This document shows positions 24,801 to 38,375 of a stretch of DNA of 64,000 bases, one piece after another. The position numbers and the translations under genes are program-made. Origin of the DNA: Acanthaster planci (Eukaryota; Echinodermata; Asteroidea; Valvatida; Acanthasteridae); contig NW_019091584.1 in NCBI RefSeq assembly GCF_001949145.1, positions 186,001 through 250,000 of the forward strand. The letters are read 5' to 3'. Position 1 is the first letter of the stretch. Every line of letters starts with the position of its first letter. Under the pieces are notes generated by a model. It saw only the letters and a program-made list of their open reading frames with translations. It was not told the DNA's origin and ran no database searches.

Positions 24801-27800
24801 AAAGAGAACAATGATAGCAACAGTTAATTAAAATAGCTTTATAACAATTAGCATGGTGCCTCTGCCATCACTGTGGGCTTTGGTATGCTCAGTGATCAGG
24901 TTTTCAGATCCTTTTAGTTTTTCCAATGCTTTAACATAGTGTGAGGAGCAACTGTATCGGTGGAGCACCCTATGCTTGTGAGTTGCGACCGTGCAGAGGG
25001 AAGTGGGCGGGAAATGAGCCATCATTGCCTTGCGCATCATCAATTGCCCTCCACATTCAATACATCTTTCTTCATGTTCCACAGACCAGGACACAACAGC
25101 CCCTGCATGGCCGAGGGTCTCTCTCTCAGGAAGTTCCGGTCTGGAGCTGAATCAAGCGCCTCCTCTACCAGTTGACTCGGACACCACTGTCACCCCTGCA
25201 GAGGGCACAGAACCTGAGGTTTCCGAAGGTGTAAACTCAACAGATTTAAATCTTTGGACAGGAAGCATGCACAGCAATCCTACCATATAGTAAAGTCCTT
25301 TGTACACCCGAAAGAAATCCAATTTCATGCCTTTTGTACTGTGGCTTTGACTCGTAAACGAAATCTGAACACATCAGAGTCACCTCTGAAGCGCTGCAAC
25401 TAATGTCACTGCACTTTGGTACCAGAGCTCCACGCGGCTGCATTTGATTACCTAAGGTGTGCAGCAAGGCATGGCGCACTTTCACAAAAGTCATGCAGGG
25501 TTTCAGTCTCCGCTTTGCTCTCCAAATTTATGTGACACCTTTTGCAATCATTTTCAGTGGCATAAGTGATGGCATAGTTAGAAATAAATGATTTTAATAA
25601 CTTAACTTGTTTGTTGCAATGAAAGTAATGAAGTACTGGTATAGGTGAAAAATTTAGGGATTCCTGCCAAGTTTCCAATGAAGAAAACAGGGAAGCGTTT
25701 CAAAAAGGGGTGAAGGTAATTTAACAACTGTTGAGAAATTACGGAAATAAATAACCAATACTGCCTTCAGTATTTATCATATTTGAAATGTAAGCGTGCA
25801 CATGCCCAATTTCTTATTGATATCAATCACTTGAACGTTATACAGCTACAGATAAAGTTGAGCCTAAATTTGTCGAGAAGTTTCGTTTTGCATATTCAGT
25901 TTTATTTTTTTTCTAAATTTTATTGTTGATTACCGTTTTGTAGCTGAATTTGGTGCCTTGAAGGCAGCATTACACGCAGCTTGTGATAGCCTGGCGGCCA
26001 GTGAGGACAGCCTAAATGAGTTGGATAGGGGAAGCGGTGATGGGGACTGTGGAACGACAATCAAGAATGGTGTGCAGGGTAGGTGGCTTTCTTCTGCATT
26101 TGGTATTAGTTTGGTGTTGGTACCGTATTTGGTTCAAAACTAGTATTGTGACAATGTACATGTATGCTTTATGTTATGTGTTCAGCTGTTGTTTCATATT
26201 GCTTATTAAATTACATCACCTTGCAGAATGATATTGTCATGATTGTGATGCATTCCATTTGACATGATTTGATTTGACACGATTTGATTTGATACAAAAG
26301 TGCTACATGCACACGTTAATTCAACTAACAAGCTCAAGTGCTTAACCACTTGTTTCTGGATGACGTATGAGCACACACACTTTTCCTTATTTGTTCCACG
26401 GAGGATGAGTACATTCATTTAAGAATTTTTTTTCACTTCCGCGGTTGATGTTAACATGAAGACGCTTCCACTAAGTGGACCCCTCTCCCACAATCATCCA
26501 GATATGCCTTTCTTGAGTACTCAGAACGGAATTTGGGAGCCCACCCCATATGCAAAGAAGCTAAGGGGATGAAAGACCTCCTTCGTTTGGGTAGACCAAT
26601 TTGCTAGGGAGTGAAACCACACTTACACCTAAAAAGAGATAAAGTTATAAAATCCCAACTAGTGACTCCCTTGTATCGAAACAACTGGCAAAAAGCACAC
26701 ATGGCCACGGTTGACGCCCATATATATATATACACACTGCCGACCTTTTGTATATGAACCGGTTGATGACTGGACACACGCCTCAATATTTACCAGGAAA
26801 GTTGAGAAACCGTTAAACAGAAAAACTCAGGGGGAAAAGAATGAAATCTACTGATACCTAAGCTCAAGAGTCCGGCCTCCCTACATATTTTAAGGGTGCC
26901 AGAAATAAATTGCAAGGTTGAAGAATTCTTCCCCCCCCCAAAAAAAGCACCTGCCCCGAGCAGGTTTTTTGGGGAAGAAAACCCGACATTAGCTATGTAT
27001 CTGACTCCCCAAAAAGGATGTTGCTGACGATCTCGCAGTTTGGGTTTTTGTATGTTTTGCATGTTGTGAATTCTAAACCCCAGAATTTGAGCATGAACCA
27101 AACTGGAATGCTCTCTGATATCCAGTGAAACTTTACTAATATTTTAGAAGTAACAGTGGAGTGCTAGTTGTAGCTGCAGTGTAAAATAAGTGTCTTAATT
27201 TTAATTTGCACGGTTGGGTTCGCTACTTCATAATACAGTGTTGTAGTGACTCAAGTCACTGACTTGCTTAATTTGTTTAATTGGCCTGACTTCACTCAAG
27301 TTGCTACATAAGAATGAATTGATTCAAGTCACTGCAAGAGATGACCCAACTCAACTTAGACTTCCAGCTCTTTTCTAACATGAGAAAAAAACTTCCTGCA
27401 AATGGATAATTAACTTCTGACTTTTGCGAGCACAGCAGAGCCTGAAGCATGTGCCTTGAGTCAAATAATCATGCAGACTTTGTATTTTGTACCAACATCG
27501 TCAACAGTAACAGCAGTAACTCCCTCCCCATCTTTCGTAGTACCAGTGGGCATCAAGGTGTAAATCCCAAGTCTGACCTATGCGTGTACAAATTGTATGA
27601 TAGCCAAATACAAGTCTGTGAGACAACATTTATAACATACATAGTGGCATATCTGCTGAACCTGTCTGTGTTTGTCCTTATGCTTTATGCATTGCCACCC
27701 CTACGATTCTGAGTGTTCGACTGGGCTTCACTGATGAAGTGTCTAATCTGACTCCATGTCATCATAGTGATCGGTTTAATTAACTCGAGTAGAGGCTCAG

Positions 27801-30800
27801 TGATCAAGGTGATCTGATTCTGGCAGTTTGTTCAAAAACCAATATTAAAGTAGCAGTAGCCACAAGACTGAATTTGTCAATATAAATACATGTAGAGGTA
27901 CAGTGTATAGACACTACTGATCAGTGATGTAGACCTCAAACTGTCATACATGCATTTCACAAACAAAGAACAAATGAAGCCACCTGCAGTAAAATGTTGC
28001 ATTTGTTAGGTCATTGCCCCTTCAACAGGTCATGTTTGTAAGTACACAGTTTCTGATTTTGTGGGTTTTTTTTAAAGGTTTTTTTGGGGGGGGAATTTTT
28101 GTTGGCTGTCCATGCCCCCCTGTTATGCCGCTGGATTTTTTTCTGCCAAATGAAATATCAATTTTGAATGGAAATCCAAATCTGTTTGAAAAAACTATTA
28201 TTTCACTCAAAGTGGTGAGTATTTTGTTAAATTTCTGAGTTTGATTGATCAAGAAACTACTTTGCAAAAATGAAGAAGGCATAAGAGAATGGTTTTAAAT
28301 CTTCCAGCCCTCCATAGCAAACGTTCATTGCGCAAATCTTGTGGAAAAATGTGCGACAAAAAATGGCCCTTCAGTTGAAATTCAGGTAAAGGATACGCAG
28401 TATTATGCACTGCTAATGTGTTTTACAGAAGGATTTTTCCCTTTGATGGTCAGGAGGCTTTTTATTATTGTTGATTGAACATTACATGAAAATTAGTGCA
28501 CAAATACAGATGCGAAATGACAGGGAGGGATTAACTGTGAAAAAAATACTGACAAACCTTTGGGTCTGACCAAAAACTTTGCCCGTCCTTCCCTGTTCTC
28601 AGGGGATCACCAGCTACCTTCCCCCTCCCAATCCTACTTCACCAAACCCAACACTCTCCAGCAGCAATTGAATTAGGGGAATTGAATCCGTTTAGTGTTT
28701 AGCAGGCTTGATCACCATCGATCAGTACAGTTTATAATTGGATGCATGGCATTCGGCACATGAAGCACGAGTAACCCAATATGCACTACGGACTTGTGTT
28801 AGCAAGCAACATCATATCATGTGAACTTGTCAGGACTGTGTGAGATACTTTGTAAGGGGTGACCTACAGAGGACCACACACTTGTGCTGGTATGTGTCAA
28901 TGAACTCTGTACGTGCACAAGTATGCCCTCAACAGAAGTCAAGAGAGGCCGAACACCAATACCCCCATGAAGTTCCTAACAGTTCGTGCAGATTCCGATG
29001 AAAAGTCATCCCCGGTCCCGAAAATAAACGTGCATGTTTGTGCTCAAGTGTGCCTAGCTGGTGGGGCTGGCACTTAAATGCCACTAATGGAGTGTGCACA
29101 GTACCCACAGAAAGTCCCTATAGATGTAGGTTTGTGCACATTCTGATGAAAAATTGTCCCCACTTCATTTCATAAATGCGCCATTCTGTGCTTTGGCCTG
29201 GTGGGCAGGTCCCACATGACACTATTGCCAAGAAACAAGGTGTCTTTGCTTGTTCATGCACAGTGTAAAAGACCTGTCCTCCCTTACACCCCTTCCACCA
29301 TTTTTAAATTATTAAAAAAAGAGCCCCTTGAGCTGCTGTTAATTCATCTTGATCCCCACCCCTTAAACAGTTCCATGTTCTTGGTGACATGCAGTGGTCA
29401 AGCCTGGGTCTAGCTAATGCTTCCCATAAATTGCAACTTACATGAAAAAAACAAAAGTTAACATGAAATGTTGGATGTTAATAGAAGGCTCCCTGTGACA
29501 GAAAAAAAAATGTTGGAGTGGGTCGCATCTTCCCATACTAATTAGCAATTTTTTCACTTTTTTTCACAATTAAGGCCACTGCTTTTTCATGGACCAGTGT
29601 TTGAGAAGAATGCCCTGTTGCTAAACCGAAACCGTAAACTGCAAGCAAATTCTCTAGTCTGTTAGAACAGATTTGAACGGCATATAGCCAGACACTAAAA
29701 AAAATCTGTTTCCTTCAGCCAGTTTTGTTTGTACATGTACATGTATTACATAGAACTCCAGATGGTTTATGAGGTCATCTGTAGTTCACAGCATTCAGAA
29801 ATTGAAGCACTAAATCATAAGGTAGGCCAGGCCCAAAAGCTAGAAATTTCAGGGGGGGAAGAGTTTTAAAAAAAACACATTTTTTCCTTTTTTTCTTACC
29901 TGTCCCACATGTATCTATTGAGAAGTAATTGCTCGGGAACTGATTCTGTTGCATCGACATATCTGATTCGCTAGCGGTGCTCCATCATGTTTTCCCCAAA
30001 AACTTTTTTGTCCTTAATCCACCAAATAGCAATCAGGCCGGCTGTGATCAACCGTTACACATTCCAGTCACAGTCCTCGTAGGTAATGGGGGAATTCTTC
30101 TTCAGCTTTTTTTTTTTTCTTTTGCCGCAATATTGGGGCTCAACGATTGATTCCCCAGGAAGCCGGCCTCAAATTGCGTTAAAGCGTCCAGGAGAGAGAA
30201 CTGCAGTTGGACTACCGGTTAGGCTGAGGGAGATGGAAGAAAAGGGGAACAATCCATAATTGGATTGATTACGTCCAGACAATTGGTCAAATTCAGTCAT
30301 TCCTGGACTAATATGACCAGCACAAAAGGCCCATTCATTAGTGTCCCCTTATGCGTGCTGATCAGACATTCTACAAGACTGTTATCTTTTCTAAATTTCA
30401 TTATCGTTCACTCAGAATTCCCCCCCCCCCTCTTTGCTCAGTTAGGAAATGGCAGCCGGATATAATTCACTCAAGAGTCAAATTCTGCAAAAGAATTCAT
30501 CCCATTCTTGTATGGGGATGAAACACTGTGTCCTTCGGAACATTCTCTGATGAAAGCACGTACTAAATTCTAATTTAACCAATTCTACTTTGTCCATATT
30601 TTAAAAAAAATTTTGAAAGGGGAGGGGGAGCAGATGACATTTTTAATCATCCAAATCATGTCGTTTGATTATAGAAGCAGTGGAATTTGGCAATCAATTT
30701 TGAGTCTCAACGGTTTGATCCAATACACTGAAATAGAGAAACTGAATCAGGCCATCTCATCAATTTGCTTTTTTGTTACAAAGTAAAGGGGAAAACTCCA

Positions 30801-33800
30801 TCCTGTTTGAATGAAACCATTATATTGTCAGAAAGGTTTAAGATGGCTTTGAATGTATTCGGCTGGTTTGAAAATTGCATTAAAGAACGTTTTGAAGACT
30901 TTAAAGAGTTAGTACAAGAACAAAGACTCTTATGACCTTGCTGTTTGGACAATGACTCTTCGTCTATTCTTGCTATGTCACCAGCTCTGAAAGTTTTGGA
31001 ATGAATTTGGAAGGAAATATTGTGCTTCTCTGCATTTCCATTGATACATACATATTGATTAAAACTCACCAATTGTGTAAGCACTTTTGCAAGTGTGGCA
31101 GAGCCAGAAATGAGTTTTTAAATACACATTTTTACATAGAAGTAGTTCTCCTTTGAAAATGTTTAGCTGAAATTTAGAGTTCTTGATTTTTTTTAGTAGT
31201 GTGCCCACCTGTTTATTTGTTTAAGCCCCAGCTTCCCCCTGTGTAATGTAGCCACATGGTATGGCCACACTCCGTGTAGCCACGGTGTAGCAGATCAGCA
31301 GAGACCAGTCAACTTCTCATGTATTGTTCTTCCTAACTGGAGTGTGGTTTTCTGCTTGAGCCTTTGTCTGCCATACATGTACGTCAGTGATTGAAGTCTG
31401 AGTGTATACTCATAAGGTCCATTTTACACATTTTTGTTTTTTTTTAGTTCTTTTAAAGTTTTAGTCTTTTGGTGCCAAGCCTTTTTAGTCCTTTAGTCCT
31501 TATGGTTTATGCATTTTTTTGGTTTATGCATTTTTTTGGTTTATGCANNNNNNNNNNNNNNNNNNNNNNNNNNNNNNNNNNNNNNNNNNNNNNNNNNNNN
31601 NNNNNNNNNNNNNNNNNNNNNNNNNNNNNNNNNNNNNNNNNNNNNNNNNNNNNNNNNNNNNNNNNNNNNNNNNNNNNNNNNNNNNNNNNNNNNNNNNNNN
31701 NNNNNNNNNNNNNNNNNNNNNNNNNNNNNNNNNNNNNNNNNNNNNNNNNNNNNNNNNNNNNNNNNNNNNNNNNNNNNNNNNNNNNNNNNNNNNNNNNNNN
31801 NNNNNNNNNNNNNNNNNNNNNNNNNNNNNNNNNNNNNNNNNNNNNNNNNNNNNNNNNNNNNNNNNNNNNNNNNNNNNNNNNNNNNNNNNNNNNNNNNNNN
31901 NNNNNNNNNNNNNNNNNNNNNNNNNNNNNNNNNNNNNNNNNNNNNNNNNNNNNNNNNNNNNNNNNNNNNNNNNNNNNNNNNNNNNNNNNNNNNNNNNNNN
32001 NNNNNNNNNNNNNNNNNNNNNNNNNNNNNNNNNNNNNNNNNNNNNNNNNNNNNNNNTTTCTTTGGTTTATGCATTTTTTGGGGTTCTTTTTCATTAATAC
32101 CTTCTTTTGTGTCCTTTTTTAAAGTCAAGTATTGGTGTCCAAGTCCCTATTAATTCAGTTCCCTGTGACCTTTCCCTCAAAGATCCTTGGTTTAGTTAGA
32201 GTTGTTTTTGTTGTTTTGCGAGTTCCCCCATGGTGTGCCATTTTCCCCTGTTACACAAGCACTATCTCAGGAGGGTCCTGGTTTCTGGTTTGGTTGGTTT
32301 CTGGTTTATTAAAAACACAATGCATTTGTAGCTCAAAGGATAAATTGCTACATTTTACAACATGTTTCTCCCATCTAAGATCTGAACTGATTAAAACACC
32401 AAGAATTTTTTACACAATCAACTATGTGGAGATCAGTAGAGGAAATCTGTAAAGGAGGAAATTGTAGAATATTTTTCATAAAGCATACAGTCATGCAAGC
32501 ACATTTATCTGGGTTGTTTTTCATATTATTTTGTACCGCCCATTGACTAAATTCATCCCAAACAGATTGAATTGTATGGGGGTCATTCCCTCTACCGCTC
32601 TCTACGATAGTCATGTCATCAACATATTTTAGACTAAGTAATCGACCATTAGTGCCAGTTGAATTATCAAAAGGAACAGCGGCATTAAATTTAGCAAGAA
32701 AACCCAACGGTCCTGGTTTGATCGGGGGGAAGGGTAGTTCACTGTAAAGAGGAAGAGCTTTACCAGGACCAGAATCAGTATTCCACAGTTGCATGGCAGC
32801 AGTGTTCTGTAGGCCCCACTCTGTGTAATCCACCAGAACCTATTTTTAGGAGCCTTTCATCTTGATGCACAGCTTTGCAATAATATTACAAGCTATGTGC
32901 TGGTTATGTGTAGATCAAAGCTTTTCAAAAATCGGACATCCATTGAATGATACTTACTTGACTTTTCTTATGTGCACGCACTTGTTTTTGTAGGTGTTGG
33001 AGTTTAATGGCACCTTTCAAAATTTTGAAGGCCCTGAGATAGTTAAGAGTCCCCTTATTTTTTGTAGGGCTTAAGCAAAGTGCCTGTATAATATACTCAA
33101 CCTATTGGATCTGTTTTTCTTCCTTTTCTTTTCAACGGTGATTCTGCCCCCCCCCCTGCATCCGTTAGTTAATTGGCACAGTTAGCGTTGTAGGAATGCT
33201 TTGGAGAAACTTGACAGGCCTTACCCTGTTTTCGGGTGAGACTCAAATCTGTGGCACGCTTTACAATGGCCATGGATGTTAACAGGATCTTTTCTTGGGA
33301 GGGGGGAAGGCTGTTTTTGGACAGGGGAATTTCCTGAGGAAGGGGGCTGGCAAAGCACTCATCAGCTTAAAAGTGACAAACACTTAAACAGTCGGCGCTG
33401 GGTTTTTTTTTCAAGGAAATTGGTGATTATCATCCCTTTTGATCTCTTTTCATTTCTTTTGCTTTTTCTCCATGTTTCCCTTTTCAATTTTTCAAGGGGG
33501 GCGCAACTGCCCTCACAACACTTGTGGCAATGACAGATCCACCAGGAGAGGGGGCTGGAAGGGAATCCTTAATAACCCGAAAAAGCAAATAGAATATTCT
33601 AGTGATAATTTCTGTCTTTAAAAGTTAGTTAATAAAAAGTTGAGAGCAAGAGAAAGTGGGAAAGAGACAAAAGGTACCTCGCTCAAACAAATGTAGTAAG
33701 AGGTGTCAATCCGGGGTGGCGTGGGGTGGGGATTTATGTTCCCCTCCATGCTTCATCTACAGGAATGGGCTGTTGGATCATCCCTCCCCGTTTTTGTGGT

Positions 33801-36800
33801 GAGAAAAAAGGCAGATTTTGAGGTGTTTTTTTAACTTTCCAACAACCAACTGTATTTGTTAGAACTAAGAAAAGGGAAAAAAAGTACAAAAGTCTTGAAT
33901 GTGCCATTTTGAAGTCATCCCCCATCCCCCTAGTCCCCTTAGTCCCCGGCACAGATTTACGCCACTGCTAAATAGAATTTTAAAAATTGAAAGGGGGTGC
34001 CAGGTGCATCCCATCTGGATTTGCTACTGTTTTATATTGTTGTGTGATCACTCACTATGCCTGTCGAGGTGGGCTGGCCAACTTGAATCTCATCTCTGGT
34101 GGCTGGCTTAATCACAGAATGTCAAGCATGTGCCCATTGAAGCTGTCAGTCACCCTCCCCCCCCCAAAAAACTGAAAGAAGTGATTTCAGTATAGTCAAC
34201 TTCAGGTTGACACTGACTGAAGATACTCCACAACCCTCTATACATGTACATTTTACAGTAATATGAAGAATGACATTTGATTTCACGTCTTTTTTCATTG
34301 CCGCACCATTGCAGGTATTGTGTCCTGGCTGTCTGAGCTTTCACAGCCCATCAGTCCATCCTCCATTGCCCTGAAACTCTCCTCAATTGCCGAGACGCAT
34401 ATGGGAGGTTCTTCTGGGGCGGTGAGTGAGATTTACATTTTCAAACCTAGGCTTTGTGCAGGATTGGTGATAGTTGATCAGCAGTTTTAATATTGTGACC
34501 CTGGCCGCTTTTAGTGAGCACTGGGACAGCAGTTTTACAGAAATTCTTCTGAGAACCAGTTTATCGAGCTTAACAGGTTTCCACTCAAGAATATCTGTGA
34601 AATAGCTGTCATTGGAAATGCTGTGATAGTGTCATTGTGGTTAGATCCATCACTAGTCCAATCCCTAGTACATCACAAGTCAATTCGTAAGTTCCATCAC
34701 AAGTAACAGGGGATAAACAGTGACAAAGGATACCATTGTCAGTCTCAGAGGTCATTTGAGTAGCTTGGGACCCACCTTGGGACATGATCACTTGTGACTG
34801 ACTTGTAGTGGACACTTTATAAGGATGTACAATGGATTTCTGAGGGTCTTTGTTGGACTTCTCTAGACTTAACAGTAACAGTGCTGACAGGAGTAGTAAT
34901 TTTCAACCCTTATTTCAAAGTACATGATGTGCATTTGGCTTGTTTTTCGCAGTTAATGTCTTGTTTGGTCTCTGTTTCACATATTTGTTTTTCACATTGT
35001 ATATATGTACATTTAACAATTACCGACTGCTGTAATGTTGGACATGTTGTTTTAACACCCAAGGGATTCTTATATCACCTGAGGTGAAGCTGATAGGTGT
35101 TGTGTGTCCCCTAGTGTGTTCAAACATTCCATCCCACATCACAGCAGTCAATAATTGTTTTGTTATCTACCTCTGTTTCGAGTTCCTTGTAATATTTTTC
35201 TCAACTGAAGTTTTCCAATTTACTCACAAACAGTGAGCATCTTGGTCAGTTTCCCCACACAAAGTTGTATGATGCATGTGAACTCACTGCATCACCATAC
35301 AGTAGTTTAATTAAGTTGGTCGCATGTGTGTTGCTCAAAAGCAGCACGTCTTTACGCCTAACAAATCATTTTGGAGGAAAATCTCCATGTTTCTCTAGCT
35401 CAGCAGGTATTGTGTTTAGGGACTTTTTTTTTAAAGTAATGAACTTCAAGCGAGCTTCAAATGTCAACAAATATTTCATTATGGTTTGGACTGTGGGGTG
35501 GGGACTAGTCTGTGATATCGTGATGTGATGCCCAGTGGTGAGGGTGACATGCTCATTTGCCACCTGGACATGTGATCATTTTGGGTCAATGAAAATACTG
35601 TATGCAAGACAATGGTATAATGGTGTAATTTGTTTTCTGATCTAGCTGTACAGTTTGTTCTTCACGGCTGCTGCTACTGTTCTGCAAAGCAACACAACAC
35701 CCTCTGGTTGGGTGAACGCCCTGAAGTGTGGCATGGATACGGTCTCCAAGTACGGAGGAGCCGAAGTAGGAGACAGGACAATGGTACGCAGATCCAGGGG
35801 ACCTGAAAGAGAGAGAGGAGTGGAGCTAAAAACTAAGGGAGAACAGGCAGTGGCAACTCTGCAATTTAAATTAAAGAATGCTTTGATGAATTCAATGGAA
35901 TGCTTGCAGCAGGGCATAATTATGGGATTTCATCTGTTGGAACCAGTTTACATGATGTGGTTTACTAGTCTGTGTGTGTGATCACTGAATGGACTTCCCT
36001 GATTCAAGCGGTACACTCCCTTTGGTCAAGACTTCCAAATATTGCCACCTTTAGTGCATATCCAGAAGATCTCTTATAATTAAAATAGGTTCATTAAATG
36101 AGGTATATATGTACCAGTAAATGATGTTGGCTTGCCTATATGATCAAGGGCAGGACCACCACAAAGCTATAAAGAACTTATTCTTGCACTTGTAAGGCAA
36201 TTTTTGGTTGTAAATGATCCTCCAATGGATGATTCATGTGCTTAGTTTGGGTTGCTTTATCCTCTAAGACTCAATAGAATACATTTCATGACTGAGGGCT
36301 TGTTCGAGTCTACAGCATTAGATATCAGAATAACAATAAGTAAATTAATATCGGGGCACATGGCCTCCTCGGCTTAACCCAAAGATTAATATTTCCTCTT
36401 GTGACACTCAACAATTCAATGGACAGCATCTCAGTACACTACAGGATCCAATTTCAAAGAGGTGTGTTGCATTCAAGGTGTATTCCAGCCGGTGATTATC
36501 TAGGAACTCCTTTATGCTAGTAATGATAACCCTGCTTAATTCTTCTATACTTGTAACACTGTCCAACATGACACAGCCCTTACATCTGGTCCGTTAAGGG
36601 CACTATGATACGGTATAATGGACACAAAACACACAGCTTACTATAGTCGGTGCCATAGTTGTAGTTATTATGCTGCTTAAGCACATTTTCCCAGTTAGTA
36701 ATTGCAACTTTTTCCTTTGGGGTTAAGTTTGTTTTTACTATGCTTACTGCCTAACAGTCTTTGTGGAACAGGTGGAGACGCTAGATCTTAGCACAAAAAA

Positions 36801-38375
36801 TCTGCTGTTATTAAGGGGAGGGAGCCTATGAAAGCCTGGGCCCTGTTGAATATTGCTAACACTGATGATTTTTGCTATGTGGTGATTTTGACAGCTTGAT
36901 TCACTGCACGCTGCATTCACCGTGCTCCAGGGAGCAAAAGGAGATACCATTGACCAAGGCACCATCAAGCAAGCTGCCGAGGTTAGTGTAGTGCAGTGGA
37001 GGTAGGAAAAGACGGCATTGTCATATGCCCTCAGTTCAGAGGTAACAAGTGCCCCTCATGAAGAACCCATCCACACTCGAGATGCTCTGTCCACACCCCG
37101 CATCCCCCCCCCCATTCCTGTGCAAGCAGCCTTGCTGAGGACATGCCAGAATTCCTGCGCCATTGTCCCTAAGGATGTGACTTCATGAGATACGTAACAC
37201 AGTGCATGATCATGTACACCCATGTCATTCCTTGAAGTGATACGAGACCAATCCCAGGAGACCCCATAACTGCGGTGGCACAGTGCCCACACGTGCGTTC
37301 TTAAGCTTAACACGTGTGTGGCAGATCACGACGCCCTATTGAAGAGGTACGATTCGCTCACATTCCACCTGTTGACAAGCGTTGTACCACCGCAGTGTGG
37401 TCCTCTCATTCTGCGTACCGAATTATTTTAAGGTTTTCTTGAGAAAGCCTAAATGCCCCTTTGAAAAATGCATACAAATTTCTTTATTTAGAAGAGCAGC
37501 GGTCTTTGCTCATCTTTAACATAAGCCAGAGCTATGCGCTGTCTCAGCCCCTTGTTTTCATGTTCACTTCTCACGGCATAAAATCAAGTATTTTAAGTCA
37601 GATGAGAATAAACTGTTTCCTTCTCAAAGCCAGACTCCGCTGTTGTCTACTATTGAGTCACCACCCTACAAATCTCCTCATTCTGTTGCTCACAGAGAGA
37701 CAATTTGTCGATGTCAGAGTAGCATGGGCATGGCCAAGAAGGGTGCATGGAGCCCTCTCTCTGAAGGGGGTTTTGGGTGCAGAATGCTCAAGATAACAGT
37801 AGCAGACTGAAACGTCATTAACATTGCAGGGACTGGTCAACATCGAGGCATTTTTATGGAAACTGGCAATATTCATGATTCTCTTTTTCCTCCTCACTCC
37901 GTTTTCATTTCTGTTTTGGTTTTAAAAAAATCTGTCCCATTTTGGTATCAGTGATTTTTAAATGCATTTTGTGTTTGTTGCATAATTTTGCCTATGATTG
38001 TTATTGGCCTAAACATGCAGCAGAAACTAGAATGGACTAAAAAGTTTCCTGCAGAGAGATTGCTTATTGATGTTTTCCAGAGACCTTGTCAAAAATTACT
38101 CAGATGTAGGTAGTGGCTGCAGCCACTATGATAGACTTGTGTGTAATTTGAAGCCACAGCCATGGGCAGATATAATGGGGCTTGTACTGACTGTGCATGT
38201 GATTTGTTACTACACACAGGCATCGCGAGCAGCAGCAGAAGCTACGGCTGCAATGGATGCCAAGGCTGGCCGAGCAAGCTACGTCAGCAAGGACCGGCTG
38301 ACCAGGCCCGACCCGGGGGCTATGGCTGTGGCTATCTGGATGACAGCAGTTGCCAGTGCACTGCAGCCCAAGTAG
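15873..38375 (+). CDS. TKFC: Triokinase/FMN cyclase (dihydroxyacetone kinase), 13 coding exons, 590 aa
   Basis: Phosphorylates dihydroxyacetone and glyceraldehyde with ATP, and in animals also cleaves FAD to cyclic FMN; cytosolic. Exons: 15873-16080, 17604-17714, 18401-18585, 19279-19357, 19998-20122, 23604-23778, 24317-24439, 25085-25228, 25944-26078, 34315-34421, 35646-35783, 36895-36981, 38220-38375. All introns are GT-AG and phases join without a stop, giving 590 aa against 575 in human. The DhaK domain (about 1-335) has GGGSGHEP near residue 59 and GIHGEAG, whose His227 is the expected substrate-binding histidine. A poorly conserved linker follows. The DhaL domain (about 385-590) has [13 protein letters not shown] with the nucleotide/metal Asp residues (411, 416, 418) and MGGSSGA. 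The C-terminus reads [20 protein letters not shown] as in vertebrate TKFC. Intron 9 is 8.2 kb and intron 5 is 3.5 kb; both carry repeats. No lesion is seen, so the gene is probably functional. Exon 7 boundary (24317) was chosen by alignment. Confidence 0.95.
19391..19453 (-). repeat. tRNA-like SINE fragment in TKFC intron 4
   Basis: Read on the minus strand, a box-A-like GGCTCAGTGGTGA is followed about 35 bp later by a box-B-like GGGTTCGAGCACC. That is the arrangement of a tRNA-derived RNA polymerase III promoter. No complete cloverleaf with an acceptor stem could be drawn, so a tRNA-derived SINE head is likelier than a tRNA gene. The tail and the boundaries of the element were not resolved. 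Confidence 0.45.
21042..21313 (-). repeat. Left terminal repeat of Penelope-like element (inverted)
   Basis: The reverse complement of this block matches 22616-22887 throughout, from TAAGCACACACTCAGG to CAATCATTTTAC. Read on the minus strand it holds a hammerhead-like core at 21121-21155: CCGATGA, a short GGAC/GTTC stem, then GAAA. Penelope-like elements typically carry such repeats in direct or inverted orientation because of their unusual integration. Confidence 0.85.
21316..22511 (+). pseudogene. Penelope-type reverse transcriptase / GIY-YIG endonuclease, disrupted
   Basis: The first RT block reads [20 protein letters not shown] (frame 2, about 21340-21400), the typical PKIHK...LRPIVS motif of Penelope RTs. 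The frame then shifts, and the rest is in frame 3: [16 protein letters not shown], an in-frame TGA at 21588-21590 where Trp would be expected, then [10 protein letters not shown] with the catalytic YVDD at 21597-21608, [12 protein letters not shown], and a stop at 22026-22028. From about 22182 the GIY-YIG nuclease reads [20 protein letters not shown] followed by RINEHK and a C-terminal helix region, ending at 22511. One frameshift and at least two in-frame stops make it non-functional as written. The N-terminal part of the RT is missing. Confidence 0.9.
22616..22887 (+). repeat. Right terminal repeat of Penelope-like element, hammerhead-like motif
   Basis: Inverted partner of 21042-21313. At 22775-22808 it contains CTGAAGA, one extra C, GGAC, a 10-nt loop, GTTC, GAAA and CGTC. 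The CUGANGA...GAAA arrangement is that of the minimal hammerhead ribozymes known from Penelope-like retroelements. The unpaired C before stem II departs from the consensus, so catalytic activity is uncertain. Confidence 0.75.
26925..26982. repeat. Imperfect palindrome in TKFC intron 9
   Basis: TTCTTCCCCCCCCC, an A run and CACCTGC on one side are mirrored after CCCGA by GCAGG, a T run and GGGGAAGAA. The stem includes homopolymer runs, so its length may vary between alleles. Confidence 0.6.
31504..32090. repeat. 17-bp minisatellite spanning an assembly gap
   Basis: Units of GGTTTATGCATTTTTTT (17 bp) start at 31504, 31521 and 31538 and run directly into the N block at 31548-32056. GGTTTATGCATTTTTT resumes at about 32064 on the far side. 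The gap is therefore almost certainly an unassembled tandem array within TKFC intron 9, and its N count should not be read as its true length. The apparent ORFs across the gap are artefacts. Confidence 0.85.
32280..32833 (-). pseudogene. Non-LTR retrotransposon reverse transcriptase fragment
   Basis: On the minus strand a 152-codon open stretch (32833-32375) includes [16 protein letters not shown], then [18 protein letters not shown] with the catalytic YVDD, then [14 protein letters not shown] and the [10 protein letters not shown] block. This is the order seen in palm/thumb regions of LINE ORF2 proteins. The expected PQG motif is missing or mutated. After 32375 the frame shifts to [10 protein letters not shown]-like sequence, so the copy is dead and truncated. 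It sits antisense in TKFC intron 9, next to the gap. Assignment to a LINE clade is not possible by eye. Confidence 0.75.

Noticed and set aside
31469-32153. Long ORFs of about 190-217 codons across the middle of the window on both strands
   Set aside because: They are made almost entirely of N bases in the assembly gap and carry no information.
33700-33975. TTACGCCACTG near 33960 as the end of an element like the one at 6957
   Set aside because: The GGTGGCG near 33715 is not a convincing inverted partner, and no 8-bp flanking repeat was found.
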